The notes below the pieces were generated by a model. It saw only the letters and a program-made list of their open reading frames with translations, made no database searches and was not told where the DNA came from. The translations under genes were made by a program, and so were the position numbers. A stretch of DNA of 64,000 nucleotides from contig CAZWMT010000020.1 of the NCBI GenBank assembly GCA_964635055.1, positions 43,156 to 107,155 of the forward strand, read 5' to 3'. This document shows, piece by piece, positions 1 through 9,705 of the stretch (position 1 is the stretch's first letter; every line of letters starts with the position of its first letter). This DNA is from JAEUJM01 sp964635055. GTDB lineage: Bacteria; Actinomycetota; Acidimicrobiia; Acidimicrobiales; DATDAH01.

Positions 1-513
1 CACGACGTATGGATCCACGCAGGTCACCTCGGCGACCAGGTCGCGGCCGTCGGTGCCCGGCTCGGCCAGCGCCGCAGCCTTGAGCGCCACCTCGTCGGCG
101 GTGCCGAAGGCGGCGGGCATGGCTCCCGCCTCGCGGATGTGGCGGGTGAGGCGGCGGGTGTCGATCCCGGCGATCCCGGGCACCCCGTGGGCGGTGAGGA
201 GGTCGTCGAGGCCGCCGGTGGCACGCCAGTTGCTGCGCCGCCGGGCCAGCTCCCGGACGACCACGCCCCGACAGAACGGCCGGCGGCTCTCGTCGTCGAG
301 GGGGGTCACGCCGTAGTTGCCGATGTGCGGATAGGTGAACGAGATGATCTGCCCTGCGTAGGACGGGTCGGTGATGACCTCCTGGTAGCCGGACAGCACC
401 GTGTTGAACACGACCTCGCCGGTGGCGATGCCATCGGGGGGCTCGGCACCGATGGCCTCACCCTCGAAGGTGCTGCCGTCCTGCAGCACCAGCAGGGCGG
501 GTCGGATGCTCAT
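1..513 (-). CDS. carA: Carbamoyl-phosphate synthase small subunit, N-terminal part (cut by window edge)
   Basis: This is the first 171 codons of the glutaminase subunit that feeds ammonia to CarB for carbamoyl phosphate, the entry to pyrimidine and arginine synthesis. The start ATG is at 513. The N-terminus reads ALLVLQDGSTFEGEAIG, followed by GEVVFNTVLSGYQEVITDPS and FTYPHIGNYG, which is the standard CarA N-terminal domain. The C-terminal class I glutamine amidotransferase half lies beyond the edge. It is the last visible gene of pyrR-pyrB-pyrC-carA, and carB probably follows outside. A 94-base spacer separates it from pyrC, in contrast to the overlapping genes upstream. Confidence 0.95.
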   Translation of the reverse strand, partial: MSIRPALLVLQDGSTFEGEAIGAEPPDGIATGEVVFNTVLSGYQEVITDPSYAGQIISFTYPHIGNYGVTPLDDESRRPFCRGVVVRELARRRSNWRATGGLDDLLTAHGVPGIAGIDTRRLTRHIREAGAMPAAFGTADEVALKAAALAEPGTDGRDLVAEVTCVDPYVV

Positions 514-607
514 CGTTGCGCTTCTCCCCGCGTGCCTGCGCCGCCTCCGGCGTCGCCCCTCCCGACTCGAGCGTGCGCGGCTGCGCCGCTCCGCTCCGCA
601 GTGTCAC

Positions 608-1881
608 TCATCGCTGGGCCTCTCCATCGAGCACGACCGGTTCTCCGTACAGGAAGGTGTGGCGGACCCGGCCGGTCAGGCTCCGGCCCGCGTAGGGGTT
701 GTTGCGGCTGCGGCTGGCCGATCGGCTCGGGTCGACCGTCCACGTGGCCGTGGGGTCGATCACGCAGAGGTTGGCGGGGCGACCGGCGACGACGGGCCCG
801 CCGTGCTGGTCGGACAGCCCGGCGATGGCCGCAGGCTGCCACGACAGCAGCGCGAGCACCGTCGCGATGTCGAGGTCGAGCTCGGTCAGCGCCAGTGCCA
901 GCGCGGTCTCGAGGCCCAGCATGCCCGGCGGCGCCTGGTCGAACGCCTGCTCCTTGGCCTCCTGCGTGTGGGGGGCGTGGTCGGTGGCGATGGCGTCGAT
1001 GGCCCCGTCGGCCAGGCCGGACCGCACCGCCTGCACGTCGTCGTCGGGCCGCAGGGGCGGGTTGACCTTGAAGACCGGGTCGTAGGAGGCCACCGCGGCG
1101 TCGGTGAGCGTGAAGTGGTGGGTGGTCGCCTCAGCCGTGACGGCCAGGCCGCGGGCCTTGGCCGCACGGACCAGGTCCACCGACACCGCCGTGGAGAGGT
1201 GCTGGAAGTGCACCCGCATACCGGTGAGCCGGGACAGGACGACGTCACGCGCCACCATCAGCTCCTCGGCCTCGGCCGGCGCGCCAGGGATGCCGAGGCG
1301 GCTCGACCACTCCCCCTCGTGCATGTGGCCCCCGACGGCGAGGGCCGCCACCTCGCAGTGCTGCGCCAGGGCGACGTCCTGTGGGAGGCCCGAGGCGTAC
1401 TCGAGGGCCCGCCGCATGAGGCCCGCGTCCTGCACGCCGTCGCCGTCATCGGTGAACAGCCGCACGCCCAGGTCGGCCATCTCGGCCATCGGCGCGAGCT
1501 GCTCGCCCTTGCGCCCGACGGTGATGGCACCGGACGAGTGCACGTCGCACGGCGCGGCGCGCCCGAGCTCGAGCACCTCACGGACGACCGACGCGCTGTC
1601 GATGACCGGATCGGTGTTGGGCATGGCCACGACCGCGGTGAACCCCCCGAGGGCGGCGGCCCTGGAGCCGGTCTCGACGGTCTCGGCTTCTTCCCGGCCT
1701 GGCTGTCGCAGGTGGGTGTGCAGGTCCACCAGGCCCGGGGCGACCACGCATCCGGAGGCGTCCACGACCCGTCCCCCGTCGAGGCCCGCTCCCACCGCGG
1801 CGACGGTGCCGTCGTCGTCGACGGCCACGTCTGCGGCACGCGCACCGGTGGCATCGATCACGGTGCCACCCTTGATCACGA

Positions 1882-1885
<4 letters not shown>
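608..1885 (-). CDS. pyrC: Dihydroorotase
   Basis: It cyclises N-carbamoyl-aspartate to dihydroorotate, the third step of pyrimidine synthesis. The product has 425 residues, as expected for class I (PyrC/allantoinase-like) amidohydrolases. The metal-binding DLHTHLRQPG motif is near residues 54-63 (His56, His58). VAMPNTDP and the C-terminal ATDHAPHT motif are also present. I chose the GTG start at 1885 because it gives a GTGA overlap with the pyrB stop and the N-terminus VIVIKGGTVID typical of the family. The frame stays open upstream into pyrB, but that extension is only pyrB read in another frame. Confidence 0.96.
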
Positions 1886-2825
<940 letters not shown>

Positions 2826-2829
<4 letters not shown>

Positions 2830-3404
2830 TTGCGCATCTCCCCCAGGTCGACCCCGTCGGGGGTGACGTCGACCACCTCGTCGCGCCGGGTGGGGAGGTT
2901 CTTGCCGACGTAGTCCGGCCGGATGGGCAACTCGCGGTGCCCCCGATCGATCATCACCGCCAACTGGATGGCGCGGGGGCGGCCGTAGTCGGTGAGCGCG
3001 TCGAGGGCGGCCCGGATGGTGCGGCCGGTGAACAGCACGTCGTCGACGAGGACCACGTACTTCCCGGTGATGTCGAAGGGGATGTCGGTGACCGCCTCGG
3101 GTAGGACCGGTCGCAGTCCGATGTCGTCCCGGTAGAAGGCCACGTCGAGCGTGCCCAGCGGCACGGGCGGCGCGTCGGGCTCCTCGCCCACGTCGTGCAT
3201 GGCGGTGGCGAGCGCCTCGGCCAAGGCCACGCCCCCGGTCTGCAGGCCGATCACGACGGTGTCCACCACGCCCTGGTTGCGCTCGATGACCTCGTGGGCC
3301 ATGCGCCAGATGGCCCGACGGATGTCGTCGGCCTCCATCACTCGTGCCCGGGCAACGAAAACGCCCCCGTAGGGGGGCGTGATCCGGCGTTCTCGTTCAG
3401 CCAA
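2826..3404 (-). CDS. pyrR: PyrR bifunctional regulator / uracil phosphoribosyltransferase
   Basis: PyrR proteins bind pyr mRNA in response to UMP/UTP, and many also have uracil phosphoribosyltransferase activity. The PRPP-binding motif VLVDDVLFTGRTIRAALDAL is clear, as is IRRAIWRMAHEVIERN near the N-terminus. The chosen TTG start at 3404 gives 192 residues, close to mycobacterial PyrR, and has GAGAGG seven bases upstream. A shorter start (GTG 3341 or ATG 3338, 170-171 residues) would begin right at the conserved region. In that case the terminator-like hairpin at 3361-3380 would sit in an untranslated leader. The family is certain; the start is not. Confidence 0.93.
3358..3380 (-). terminator. 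Terminator-like hairpin in the pyrR leader or 5' coding region
   Basis: On the minus strand an eight-base-pair GC stem, ACGCCCCC with GGGGGCGT and a four-base loop, is followed at once by TTTTCGTT. It lies about 25 bases upstream of the conserved PyrR reading frame, in the place of an attenuator. If PyrR starts at TTG 3404 the hairpin lies inside codons 9-16. No competing antiterminator was worked out, so function is inferred. Confidence 0.45.
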
Positions 3405-3425
3405 GCGGCATCCTCTCTGTCCGTT
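3405..3425 (-). promoter_or_regulatory. Candidate PyrR-binding loop overlapping the pyrR ribosome binding site
   Basis: The minus strand carries CAGAGAGG at 3419-3412, an exact match to the conserved CNGNGAGG loop of PyrR RNA targets. Flanking CGG and CCG could close a short stem. The same GAGAGG is the best Shine-Dalgarno for the TTG start at 3404. A loop placed on the ribosome binding site fits the translational repression described for mycobacterial PyrR. The fold was judged by eye only. Confidence 0.5.
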
Positions 3426-3461
3426 CGGGCCTCACGGGACCCGATTCACGGTCAGGAGTGC

Positions 3462-3467
3462 ACCGTA
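3462..3467 (-). promoter_or_regulatory. Candidate -10 box of the pyr operon
   Basis: TACGGT on the minus strand fits the actinobacterial TANNNT -10 pattern. It would place the transcript start about 50 bases before the TTG start of pyrR, producing the leader that holds the PyrR-loop candidate. No convincing -35 element was seen. Confidence 0.3.
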
Positions 3468-3497
3468 GCAGCTGCGCGGGTCGCGCCGATCGGTCCC

Positions 3498-4712
3498 TCA
3501 GGGACAGACCCACCGGTCGGGCCCGGCGGCCCGGAACCCGGCGCGACGGAGCACCGCCGTCGACGCGCGATTGCGGGGGTCCACCCTTGCCCGCACCTGG
3601 CGCAACCCGTGCTGGTTGAGCGCCCACGCCGTCAGGAGGCGCACCGCGCGGGTGGCGTGACCCCGGCCACGGTGCTCCGGGCCGATCCAGTAGCCGATGT
3701 CGGCGCCGCCGTCGTCGTCGAAGGCCGACAGCGCCACCTCGCCCAGCACGACGGGCCTCGGCCCGATCGAGGCGATGACCAGGTCGAGGGCAAGGCCGCG
3801 TGCCCGCAGCGCCGGGGTGCCCGCGATCCAGCGCCGGGCATCGACGAGGGACCGCCGGGCGGGCGGGGCGCTCCAGCGACCCACCGCCGGGTCGGACCAT
3901 GCCGCCACGAGCGCCGCGGCGTCGGCGGGTTGCCAGGGCCGCAGGCGGATCACGCCGTCACCCAGCGGCGGCTGGGGCAGACCGAGGGGCAGGAGCGGCC
4001 GGCCCGCTCCCGGCGGCGGCTCGGGATCCGTCCGCACCGACGCCGGCTCGGGCTCGCGCTCGGTGACCACCGGATCACCGACCGACGACTCGGTGAGCAC
4101 CGGAACGGCGACCAACGACTCGGCGCTCGACGACTCGGTGAGCACCGGCTCGGCGCGGGGCGGCTCAGCAGGCCGGCGCACCGCCTCGGAGCGGGCCACG
4201 ACCGGCGCGGGCGAGGATCCGGGAGCGACCGGCAGCTCGAAGTCGGGGTCGACCCCGAGGTCGATCGTCTCGGTGGGCGCTCGCTCGGGGGGCAGGTGGG
4301 GCGGCGGCGCCTCGCCGCCGCGCGTCTCGGTGGCGATGCGGGCCAGCAGCCCGTTCACGAACCGGCCCGACTCGTCGGTGGAGTACTCGGACGCCAGCTC
4401 GACCGCCTCGGACACCACGGCGGCGGTGGGCACGCCGGGCTCGGCCAGCAACTCGTACACGGCGACCCGCAGCACCGCCCGATCCACCGCCGGCATGCGC
4501 TCGAGCCGCCAGCCCTTCGAGTACCGCGACAACAAGGCGTCGATCTCGTCGCCGTGCTCCTCGACGCCGCGCACCAGGCGGGCGGCGTAGGGGTCGGGCT
4601 CGACCGGCAGTTGGTCGATCACGGCCGCGGGGCTGTCGGACTTCGCCTCCGCCTCGTACAGCAGCGCCAGGGCCCGTTCACGTGCCTCTCGTCGGCTGCC
4701 GGCGGTGGTCAT
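3498..4712 (-). CDS. nusB: NusB antitermination factor fused to a GNAT N-acetyltransferase domain
   Basis: Residues about 5-128 are a full NusB domain: RREARERALALLYE at the start, MPAVDRAVLRVAVYELL in the middle, and GRFVNGLLARIA at its end. NusB binds boxA RNA with NusE for rRNA antitermination. Residues 134-248 form a proline- and glutamate-rich linker containing a repeated PVLTESS. Residues about 250-404 are a RimJ/RimL-type GNAT fold with the acetyl-CoA motif HRGRGHATRA and a closing ARVDPRNRASTAVLRRAGF. A normal NusB has 130-150 residues; this has 404 with no stop or frame change. The gene starts 13 bases after efp, its usual partner. The acetyltransferase substrate is unknown. Confidence 0.9.
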   Translation of the reverse strand: MTTAGSRREARERALALLYEAEAKSDSPAAVIDQLPVEPDPYAARLVRGVEEHGDEIDALLSRYSKGWRLERMPAVDRAVLRVAVYELLAEPGVPTAAVVSEAVELASEYSTDESGRFVNGLLARIATETRGGEAPPPHLPPERAPTETIDLGVDPDFELPVAPGSSPAPVVARSEAVRRPAEPPRAEPVLTESSSAESLVAVPVLTESSVGDPVVTEREPEPASVRTDPEPPPGAGRPLLPLGLPQPPLGDGVIRLRPWQPADAAALVAAWSDPAVGRWSAPPARRSLVDARRWIAGTPALRARGLALDLVIASIGPRPVVLGEVALSAFDDDGGADIGYWIGPEHRGRGHATRAVRLLTAWALNQHGLRQVRARVDPRNRASTAVLRRAGFRAAGPDRWVCP

Positions 4713-4725
4713 GGGTGGGTCCCGC

Positions 4726-5289
4726 TCAGGCGCGGCTGAGGTACTCGCCCGTGCGCGTGTCGACCTTTATGCGATCACCCGGGCCCACGAAGAGGGGTAC
4801 CTGGACCACGAGTCCGGTCTCGAGCGTGGCCGGCTTGCGGGCACCCGAGACCCGGTCACCCTGGATGCCGGGCTCGGTCTCGGCGATGGCCAGCTCGACG
4901 GCCGCGGGCAGGTCGACCCCCACGATCTCGTCCCGGTACATCTGGAGGATCGCGGCGTTGCCCTCGATGAGGTAGTTGGCCGAGTCGCCCAGCGCGGCCG
5001 GGCCCACGTTGATCTGGTCGTACGAGTCGTTGTCCATGAACACGTAGTCGTCGCCCTCGCGGTAGAGGAACTGCATCTCCCGCTTGTCGATGACGGCGCG
5101 CTCGACCTTCTCACCGCCGCGGAAGGTGCGGTCGACGACGGCGCCGTTGCGCACGTTCTTCAGCGTGGTGCGCACGAAGGCGCCGCCCTTGCCGGGCTTG
5201 ACGTGCTGGAACTCGACCACCTGGAACAGGCCGTCGTCGAGGTCGAGGCTCATGCCGTTCTTGAGGTCGTTGGTGGTGATGGTGGCCAT
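4726..5289 (-). CDS. efp: Translation elongation factor P
   Basis: EF-P relieves ribosomes stalled at polyproline. The 187-residue length is typical. The start ATG at 5289 gives the family N-terminus MATITTNDLKNGMSL, with AAGGA 6-10 bases upstream as ribosome binding site. The loop that reaches the peptidyl-transferase centre reads HVKPGKGGAF, with Lys34 at the tip. The C-terminus ends GDRIKVDTRTGEYLSRA, as in other EF-P. The very proline-rich proteins in this window (MltG, the unknown protein at 21.4 kb) would need this factor. It sits between pepP and nusB, as in many actinobacteria. Confidence 0.97.
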   Translation of the reverse strand: MATITTNDLKNGMSLDLDDGLFQVVEFQHVKPGKGGAFVRTTLKNVRNGAVVDRTFRGGEKVERAVIDKREMQFLYREGDDYVFMDNDSYDQINVGPAALGDSANYLIEGNAAILQMYRDEIVGVDLPAAVELAIAETEPGIQGDRVSGARKPATLETGLVVQVPLFVGPGDRIKVDTRTGEYLSRA

Positions 5290-5348
5290 GGTGCGGTCCT
5301 TGTGGGCAGCGAGATCGGTGGTGCAGCGAGTGGTGCGGGCGCCGGGGG

Positions 5349-6467
5349 TCAGGCGGCCACGAGCGGCCGCTTCGGCGCGAGGGTGAGCGCCCGGCAGCCC
5401 TCGGCGGTGACCACGACGGTGTCTTCGACCCGCACCCCACCGTGCTCGGGCAGGTAGACGCCGGGTTCGACGGTGACGACGTGGCCAGCGACGAGCGTAG
5501 CAGTGGCCGTCGCCGCCACCCGTGGGTCCTCGTGGATCTGCAGCCCGACACCGTGGCCGGTCCCGTGCACGAACGCGTCCGCCCAACCGGCGTCGCCGAT
5601 CACCGCCCGGCACGCCGCGTCGACGAGCGAGGTGCCGACACCGGCCCGCACGGTGTCGACCCCGGCTTGCTGGGCCTCGGCCACGACGTCGAGCATGCGC
5701 TGTTGGGTGACCGACGGCTCACCCACCATGAGCGTGCGGGTCATGTCCGAGCAGTACCCGTCCACCAAGGCCCCGAAGTCGACGACCACCAGGTCGCCGG
5801 GGCGCACCTGGCGGTCGCCCGGCCGGTGATGGGGCTTGGCCCCGTTCGGCCCCGAGGCGACGATGGTCTCGAACGAGGTGCCCTCGGCGCCGAGGCGGCG
5901 GATCGCCGTGTCGAGCGCCAGCCCGAACTCCCGCTCGGTGGGACCGTCGAGCAGCAGGCCCCGCACCTCGGCCAGCGCGGCGTCGGCGATCTGGGCGGCC
6001 CGTTCGATGCGGGCCACCTCGCCCCCGTCCTTCACGGCGCGCAGCGCCTCGACCAGGCCCTCGGTGGGCACCAGCTCGGCGTCGGGGAACCACTCGGCGG
6101 CGTAGGAGCGCTGCTGTGCCCAGGTGACCGCGCCGGCCTCGAGGCCGAGCCGGGCGATGCCTGCGGCGCCGGCCTGCAGCAGGTCGCGCTGACCCACGCC
6201 CGAGATCTCGATGCGGGCATCCACCCCGGCGGCGGCCAACTGCTCGGCCGCCTGCTCGGCGTAGCGGCCGTCGGACACGAACAGCAGGTCACCGGGGCGC
6301 ACGAGCAGCAGCCCTGCCGACCCGGTGAAGCCCGTGAGGTAGCGGATGTTCACCAGACTGGTGACGAGCAGGGCGTCGCAGCCGGCCTCGGCGAAGGCCG
6401 GCACCAACCGGGCCACGCGCTCGGCCACGGCCATGGGCGGCAGCGACCCGCCGGCGACGTCAGCCAC
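5349..6467 (-). CDS. pepP: Xaa-Pro aminopeptidase (M24 family)
   Basis: A cytoplasmic metallopeptidase that removes the N-terminal residue before proline. The 372-residue product has a creatinase-like N-terminal domain (ITRYLTGF-type region near 41-47, GRYAEQA near 68-74) and a pita-bread catalytic domain from about residue 150. Metal ligands are visible: Asp230 and Asp241 in VVDFGALVDGYCSDMTRT, the histidine of HGTGHGVG, and glutamates in VEPGVYLPE and VRVEDTVVV. The start overlaps the aroQ stop by eight bases. It belongs to the conserved aroQ-pepP-efp-nusB order. Confidence 0.93.
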   Translation of the reverse strand: MADVAGGSLPPMAVAERVARLVPAFAEAGCDALLVTSLVNIRYLTGFTGSAGLLLVRPGDLLFVSDGRYAEQAAEQLAAAGVDARIEISGVGQRDLLQAGAAGIARLGLEAGAVTWAQQRSYAAEWFPDAELVPTEGLVEALRAVKDGGEVARIERAAQIADAALAEVRGLLLDGPTEREFGLALDTAIRRLGAEGTSFETIVASGPNGAKPHHRPGDRQVRPGDLVVVDFGALVDGYCSDMTRTLMVGEPSVTQQRMLDVVAEAQQAGVDTVRAGVGTSLVDAACRAVIGDAGWADAFVHGTGHGVGLQIHEDPRVAATATATLVAGHVVTVEPGVYLPEHGGVRVEDTVVVTAEGCRALTLAPKRPLVAA

Positions 6468-6912
6468 CGGATCGGCTCAGCAGCTCGGCGACCGCATCGA
6501 CGGCCAACCGGTAGCCGTTCCCGCCGAACCCCTGGATCGTTCCGGTGGCCACGGGGGCCACCACCGACGTGTGGCGCCACGCCTCGCGGGCGTTTGGGTT
6601 CGACAGGTGGAGCTCGACCACCGGGCCGTCGAACGCGGCGAGGGCATCGTGCAGCGACCATCCGTAGTGGGTGATGGCCCCGGCGTTGACGATGATCGCC
6701 GCCGCCCGGCCCCGGGCGCCGTGCACCGCGTCGACGAGGTCACCCTCGGCGTTGCTCTGCAGGTGCTCCAGCTCGAGGCCGTGGACCTCGGCACGCGCCC
6801 GGGCCGTGGCCACGTGATCGTCCAGCGTGGCCGTGCCGTAGACCGCGGGCTCGCGCTCGCCCAGGAGGTTCAGGTTGGGCCCCGAGAGCAGCAGGACCAG
6901 TGGCGCCGTCAT
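6460..6912 (-). CDS. aroQ: 3-dehydroquinate dehydratase, type II
   Basis: It dehydrates 3-dehydroquinate to 3-dehydroshikimate, step three of the shikimate pathway. The 150-residue product is the normal type II size. The GPNLNLLGEREPAVYG segment carries the catalytic tyrosine at its end. VNAGAITHYGWSLHDAL and VELHLSNPNAREAWRHTS hold the active-site histidine and arginine. ATG at 6912 overlaps the aroB stop by four bases. Confidence 0.97.
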   Translation of the reverse strand: MTAPLVLLLSGPNLNLLGEREPAVYGTATLDDHVATARARAEVHGLELEHLQSNAEGDLVDAVHGARGRAAAIIVNAGAITHYGWSLHDALAAFDGPVVELHLSNPNAREAWRHTSVVAPVATGTIQGFGGNGYRLAVDAVAELLSRSGG

Positions 6913-7925
6913 CGCCCTGCCCCGTCACGCCACGCACCGAGGACGGCCCGCACCACCTCGGCAGGCACCTGCTCGACGATGGCCACGCCATCGGGCCCGT
7001 CGAGGGCGAAGGTCAATCCGTCGACGGCCTTCTTGTCCCGCTTCATCAGCTCCACCAACTCGTCCAGGTCGTGGCCGGGGTCGAGGCGGTCCGGCAGCCC
7101 GTACCCGACGACCACGGCCTCGTGCGCCGCGACACGGTCCGCGTCGATGCGCTCGAGGCGCTCGGCCAGCCGGGCGGCGAACACCAGCCCGATGGCGACC
7201 GCCTCGCCGTGGCGCAGGTCGTAGTGCCCGGCCGTCTCGAGGGCGTGAGCCAGGGTGTGGCCGTAGTTCAGCAGCGCCCGCCGACCGCCCTCGCGCTCGT
7301 CCTCGGCGACGATCTCGGCCTTGATCTCGACGCACCGGGCCACGCGCTCGTCGAGGGGCAGCGCCCCGAGGTCGTCGCCGGTGAGGAAGTGGTACTTCGC
7401 CATCTCGCCGAGGCCGCTGGCGTACTCGCGTGGCGGGAGCGTGTCGAGCACCTCGGTGTCGCACAGGACCGCCGCAGGCTGCCAGAACGCCCCGACCAGG
7501 TTCTTGCCCTCGGGGAGGTTGACGCCGGTCTTGCCCCCGATGGCGGCATCGACCTGGCCGAGCAGGGTGGTCGCCACGTGCACGACGGCGACCCCCCGGT
7601 GGTAGACGGCGGCGGCGAAACCGGCCGTGTCGGTGACCACGCCGCCCCCGACGGCGACCACCACGTCGCGCCGCGTAAGGCCCCACTGGGCGAACTGGCG
7701 GCACAGGTGCTCGACGGTCGCCAGGTCCTTGGCGGCCTCGCCCTCGTCGATGACGAAGGTGCGGTGCTCGACACCCGGGTCGACGGGGACCCCGACGCCG
7801 GCCTGGGTGACCACCGCCGCCCGGCGCGACCCCGCCGGCAGCACGTCGGCCAGCCGATGGCGGGCGCCGGCGCCGACGAGGACCTCGTAGCGATGCTCGC
7901 CCAGCTCGACGGGGACGGTGATCAT
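6909..7925 (-). CDS. aroB: 3-dehydroquinate synthase
   Basis: It converts DAHP to 3-dehydroquinate using NAD+ and a divalent metal. The 338-residue product starts at ATG 7925 (MITVPVELGEHRYEVLVG). Key motifs are GGGVVTDTAGF for NAD, GGKTGVNLPEGKNLVGAF for substrate, GLGEMAKYHFL with a metal glutamate, and NYGHTLAHALE with metal histidines. The frame remains open far upstream, but the longer reading is aroK in another frame. It overlaps aroK and aroQ by four bases on each side. Confidence 0.97.
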   Translation of the reverse strand: MITVPVELGEHRYEVLVGAGARHRLADVLPAGSRRAAVVTQAGVGVPVDPGVEHRTFVIDEGEAAKDLATVEHLCRQFAQWGLTRRDVVVAVGGGVVTDTAGFAAAVYHRGVAVVHVATTLLGQVDAAIGGKTGVNLPEGKNLVGAFWQPAAVLCDTEVLDTLPPREYASGLGEMAKYHFLTGDDLGALPLDERVARCVEIKAEIVAEDEREGGRRALLNYGHTLAHALETAGHYDLRHGEAVAIGLVFAARLAERLERIDADRVAAHEAVVVGYGLPDRLDPGHDLDELVELMKRDKKAVDGLTFALDGPDGVAIVEQVPAEVVRAVLGAWRDGAGR

Positions 7926-8476
7926 CGGCCGACCTCGACCGCGTAGGCCGCGAGCACGCACTCCGCCACCTGTTCGGTGGTCAGGTCGTCGACCACCACG
8001 ACCGCGTCGGCCACCTCGTCGTACAGGGACCGCCGCTCCTCGGCGAGGCGCTGGAGCACCGGTTCGACGTCGTCGCCGAGCAGGGGACGATGCCCGCCGG
8101 GGGTCAACCGCGCGGCCAGGGTCGCCACCGAGGCCGACAGCCAGATCACCGCGCCGGCGTGGCGCAGGCGCTCGCGGTTGGCGGGGTCGAGCACCGCACC
8201 CCCTGCGGCGGCGATGACGGCCGGCACCGGCCACGAGGCTGCGGCCACGACGGCGTCGGCCTCGTGCCGACGGAAGCCCGCCTCGCCCTCCTGCTCGAAG
8301 AGCTCGGCCACTGTGCGACCCGAGCGCTGCTCGACCAGTGCATCCGTGTCGAGCAGCGGGCGGTCGAGCGCCTCCGCGACACGCCGGCCCACCGACGTCT
8401 TGCCCGATCCCATCATGCCCACGAGCACGAGGTGGTCAGGTGCGAGGTGGTCAGGCACGCGCCGGGCCGGCCCCAC
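7922..8476 (-). CDS. aroK: Shikimate kinase
   Basis: It phosphorylates shikimate at O-3. The Walker A motif GMMGSGKTSVGRR, the shikimate-binding LLDTDALVEQRSGRTV and GFRRHEADAV, and the AAGGAVLD loop are all visible. The start is uncertain. GTG 8476 gives 184 residues and overlaps aroC by 26 bases. GTG 8458 gives 178 residues and an eight-base overlap, closer to the tight coupling of its neighbours. Neither has a strong ribosome binding site. Confidence 0.94.
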   Translation of the reverse strand: MGPARRVPDHLAPDHLVLVGMMGSGKTSVGRRVAEALDRPLLDTDALVEQRSGRTVAELFEQEGEAGFRRHEADAVVAAASWPVPAVIAAAGGAVLDPANRERLRHAGAVIWLSASVATLAARLTPGGHRPLLGDDVEPVLQRLAEERRSLYDEVADAVVVVDDLTTEQVAECVLAAYAVEVGR

Positions 8477-9635
8477 CGTCCACCACGGCCAGGTACGCGT
8501 CGGCGTTGCGGACGAGCTCGGCCACCGAGTCGCCCCCGAACTTGCGGCACACCTCGTCGGCCAGCACCAGGGCCATCATGGTCTCGGCCACCACCCCCAT
8601 GGCGGGGACGGCAGTGACGTCGGTGCGCTCCTTGAACGAGACCGTCTCCTGCTTCGTCACCGTGTCGACGGTCTTCAGCGTCGGGCGGTTGAGGGTGGCC
8701 AGCGGCTTCATGGCCACCCGGGCGATCACCACCTCACCGGTGGAGATACCGCCCTCCACACCGCCGGCCAACGTCGACTCGCGCCGGTAGCGCTGGTCGT
8801 CCGCGTCCCAGGCGATGGGGTCGTGCGCCGCGCTCCCCCGTCGGGTGGCCACCTCGAAGCCGTCGCCGATCTCCACCCCCTTCACCGCCTGGATGCTCAT
8901 GAGGGCCTGGGCCAGCAGCGCGTCGAGCTTGCGGTCCCAGTGCACGTGGCTGCCCAACCCGACGGGCACCCCGTAGGCCACCACCTCGACCACGCCGCCG
9001 AGCGAGTCGCCGTCCTTGGACGCAGCCTTGATCTCGTCGATCATGGCCGCCTCGGCGTCCGGGTCGAAGCAGCGCACCGGCGACTCGTCGACCTGGTGGA
9101 GGTCGGCCGGCTCGGGTCGGGCGGATGCCTTCGACTCGACCGGGCCGATGGCGACGACGTGCGAGACGATCGAGATGCCCAGCTCGGACAGGAGGCGCTT
9201 GGCCACGGCCCCGGCCGCCACCCGAGCCGCGGTCTCGCGGGCCGAGGCCCGCTCGAGCACGTTGCGGGCGTCCGTGAAGCCGTACTTCTGCATGCCGGCG
9301 AGGTCGGCGTGACCGGGGCGGGGCTGGGTGAGCGGCGCGGCGGTCTCGCCGGGGGCGGGCGACATCTCCTCCTCCCACTTGCGCTCCCACTCGGTGTTGC
9401 CGATCTCGATGGCGACCGGTGAGCCGAGCGTGCGGCCGTGGCGGATGCCGCCGAGGAGGCGCAGCTCATCCTGCTCGAAGCGCATGCGCGGCCCGCGGCC
9501 GTAGCCGAGGCGCCGGCGGGAGAGCTCGGCCTGGATGTCGGCCGCGGTCACCTCGAGACCCGCGGGCAGGCCCTCGATCACGACCACGAGGGCCTGACCG
9601 TGCGATTCGCCGGCGGTGAGATAGCGCAACATCAC
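8451..9635 (-). CDS. aroC: Chorismate synthase
   Basis: It makes chorismate from EPSP with reduced FMN, the last shikimate step. The 394-residue product begins LRYLTAGESHGQALVVVIEG and contains RRRLGYGRGPRMRFE and an AGGVEGGIS segment, all typical. Two adjacent starts, GTG 9635 and ATG 9632, lie 5 and 8 bases after a TAACCT -10 box, so the mRNA is probably leaderless or nearly so. It heads the minus-strand run aroC-aroK-aroB-aroQ-pepP-efp-nusB. Confidence 0.97.
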   Translation of the reverse strand: MMLRYLTAGESHGQALVVVIEGLPAGLEVTAADIQAELSRRRLGYGRGPRMRFEQDELRLLGGIRHGRTLGSPVAIEIGNTEWERKWEEEMSPAPGETAAPLTQPRPGHADLAGMQKYGFTDARNVLERASARETAARVAAGAVAKRLLSELGISIVSHVVAIGPVESKASARPEPADLHQVDESPVRCFDPDAEAAMIDEIKAASKDGDSLGGVVEVVAYGVPVGLGSHVHWDRKLDALLAQALMSIQAVKGVEIGDGFEVATRRGSAAHDPIAWDADDQRYRRESTLAGGVEGGISTGEVVIARVAMKPLATLNRPTLKTVDTVTKQETVSFKERTDVTAVPAMGVVAETMMALVLADEVCRKFGGDSVAELVRNADAYLAVVDGGAGPARA

Positions 9636-9640
9636 CCCCG

Positions 9641-9646
9641 AGGTTA
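9641..9646 (-). promoter_or_regulatory. -10 box of the aroC operon (leaderless type)
   Basis: TAACCT on the minus strand fits TANNNT and ends five bases before GTG 9635 and eight before ATG 9632. This spacing predicts a transcript beginning at or beside the start codon. Confidence 0.5.
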
Positions 9647-9705
9647 GTTAGCCGTGCCCCTGATCCCGCTGTCCGATGCGTCCGAGGCCGCCGCCCGCCC
9701 CAACC

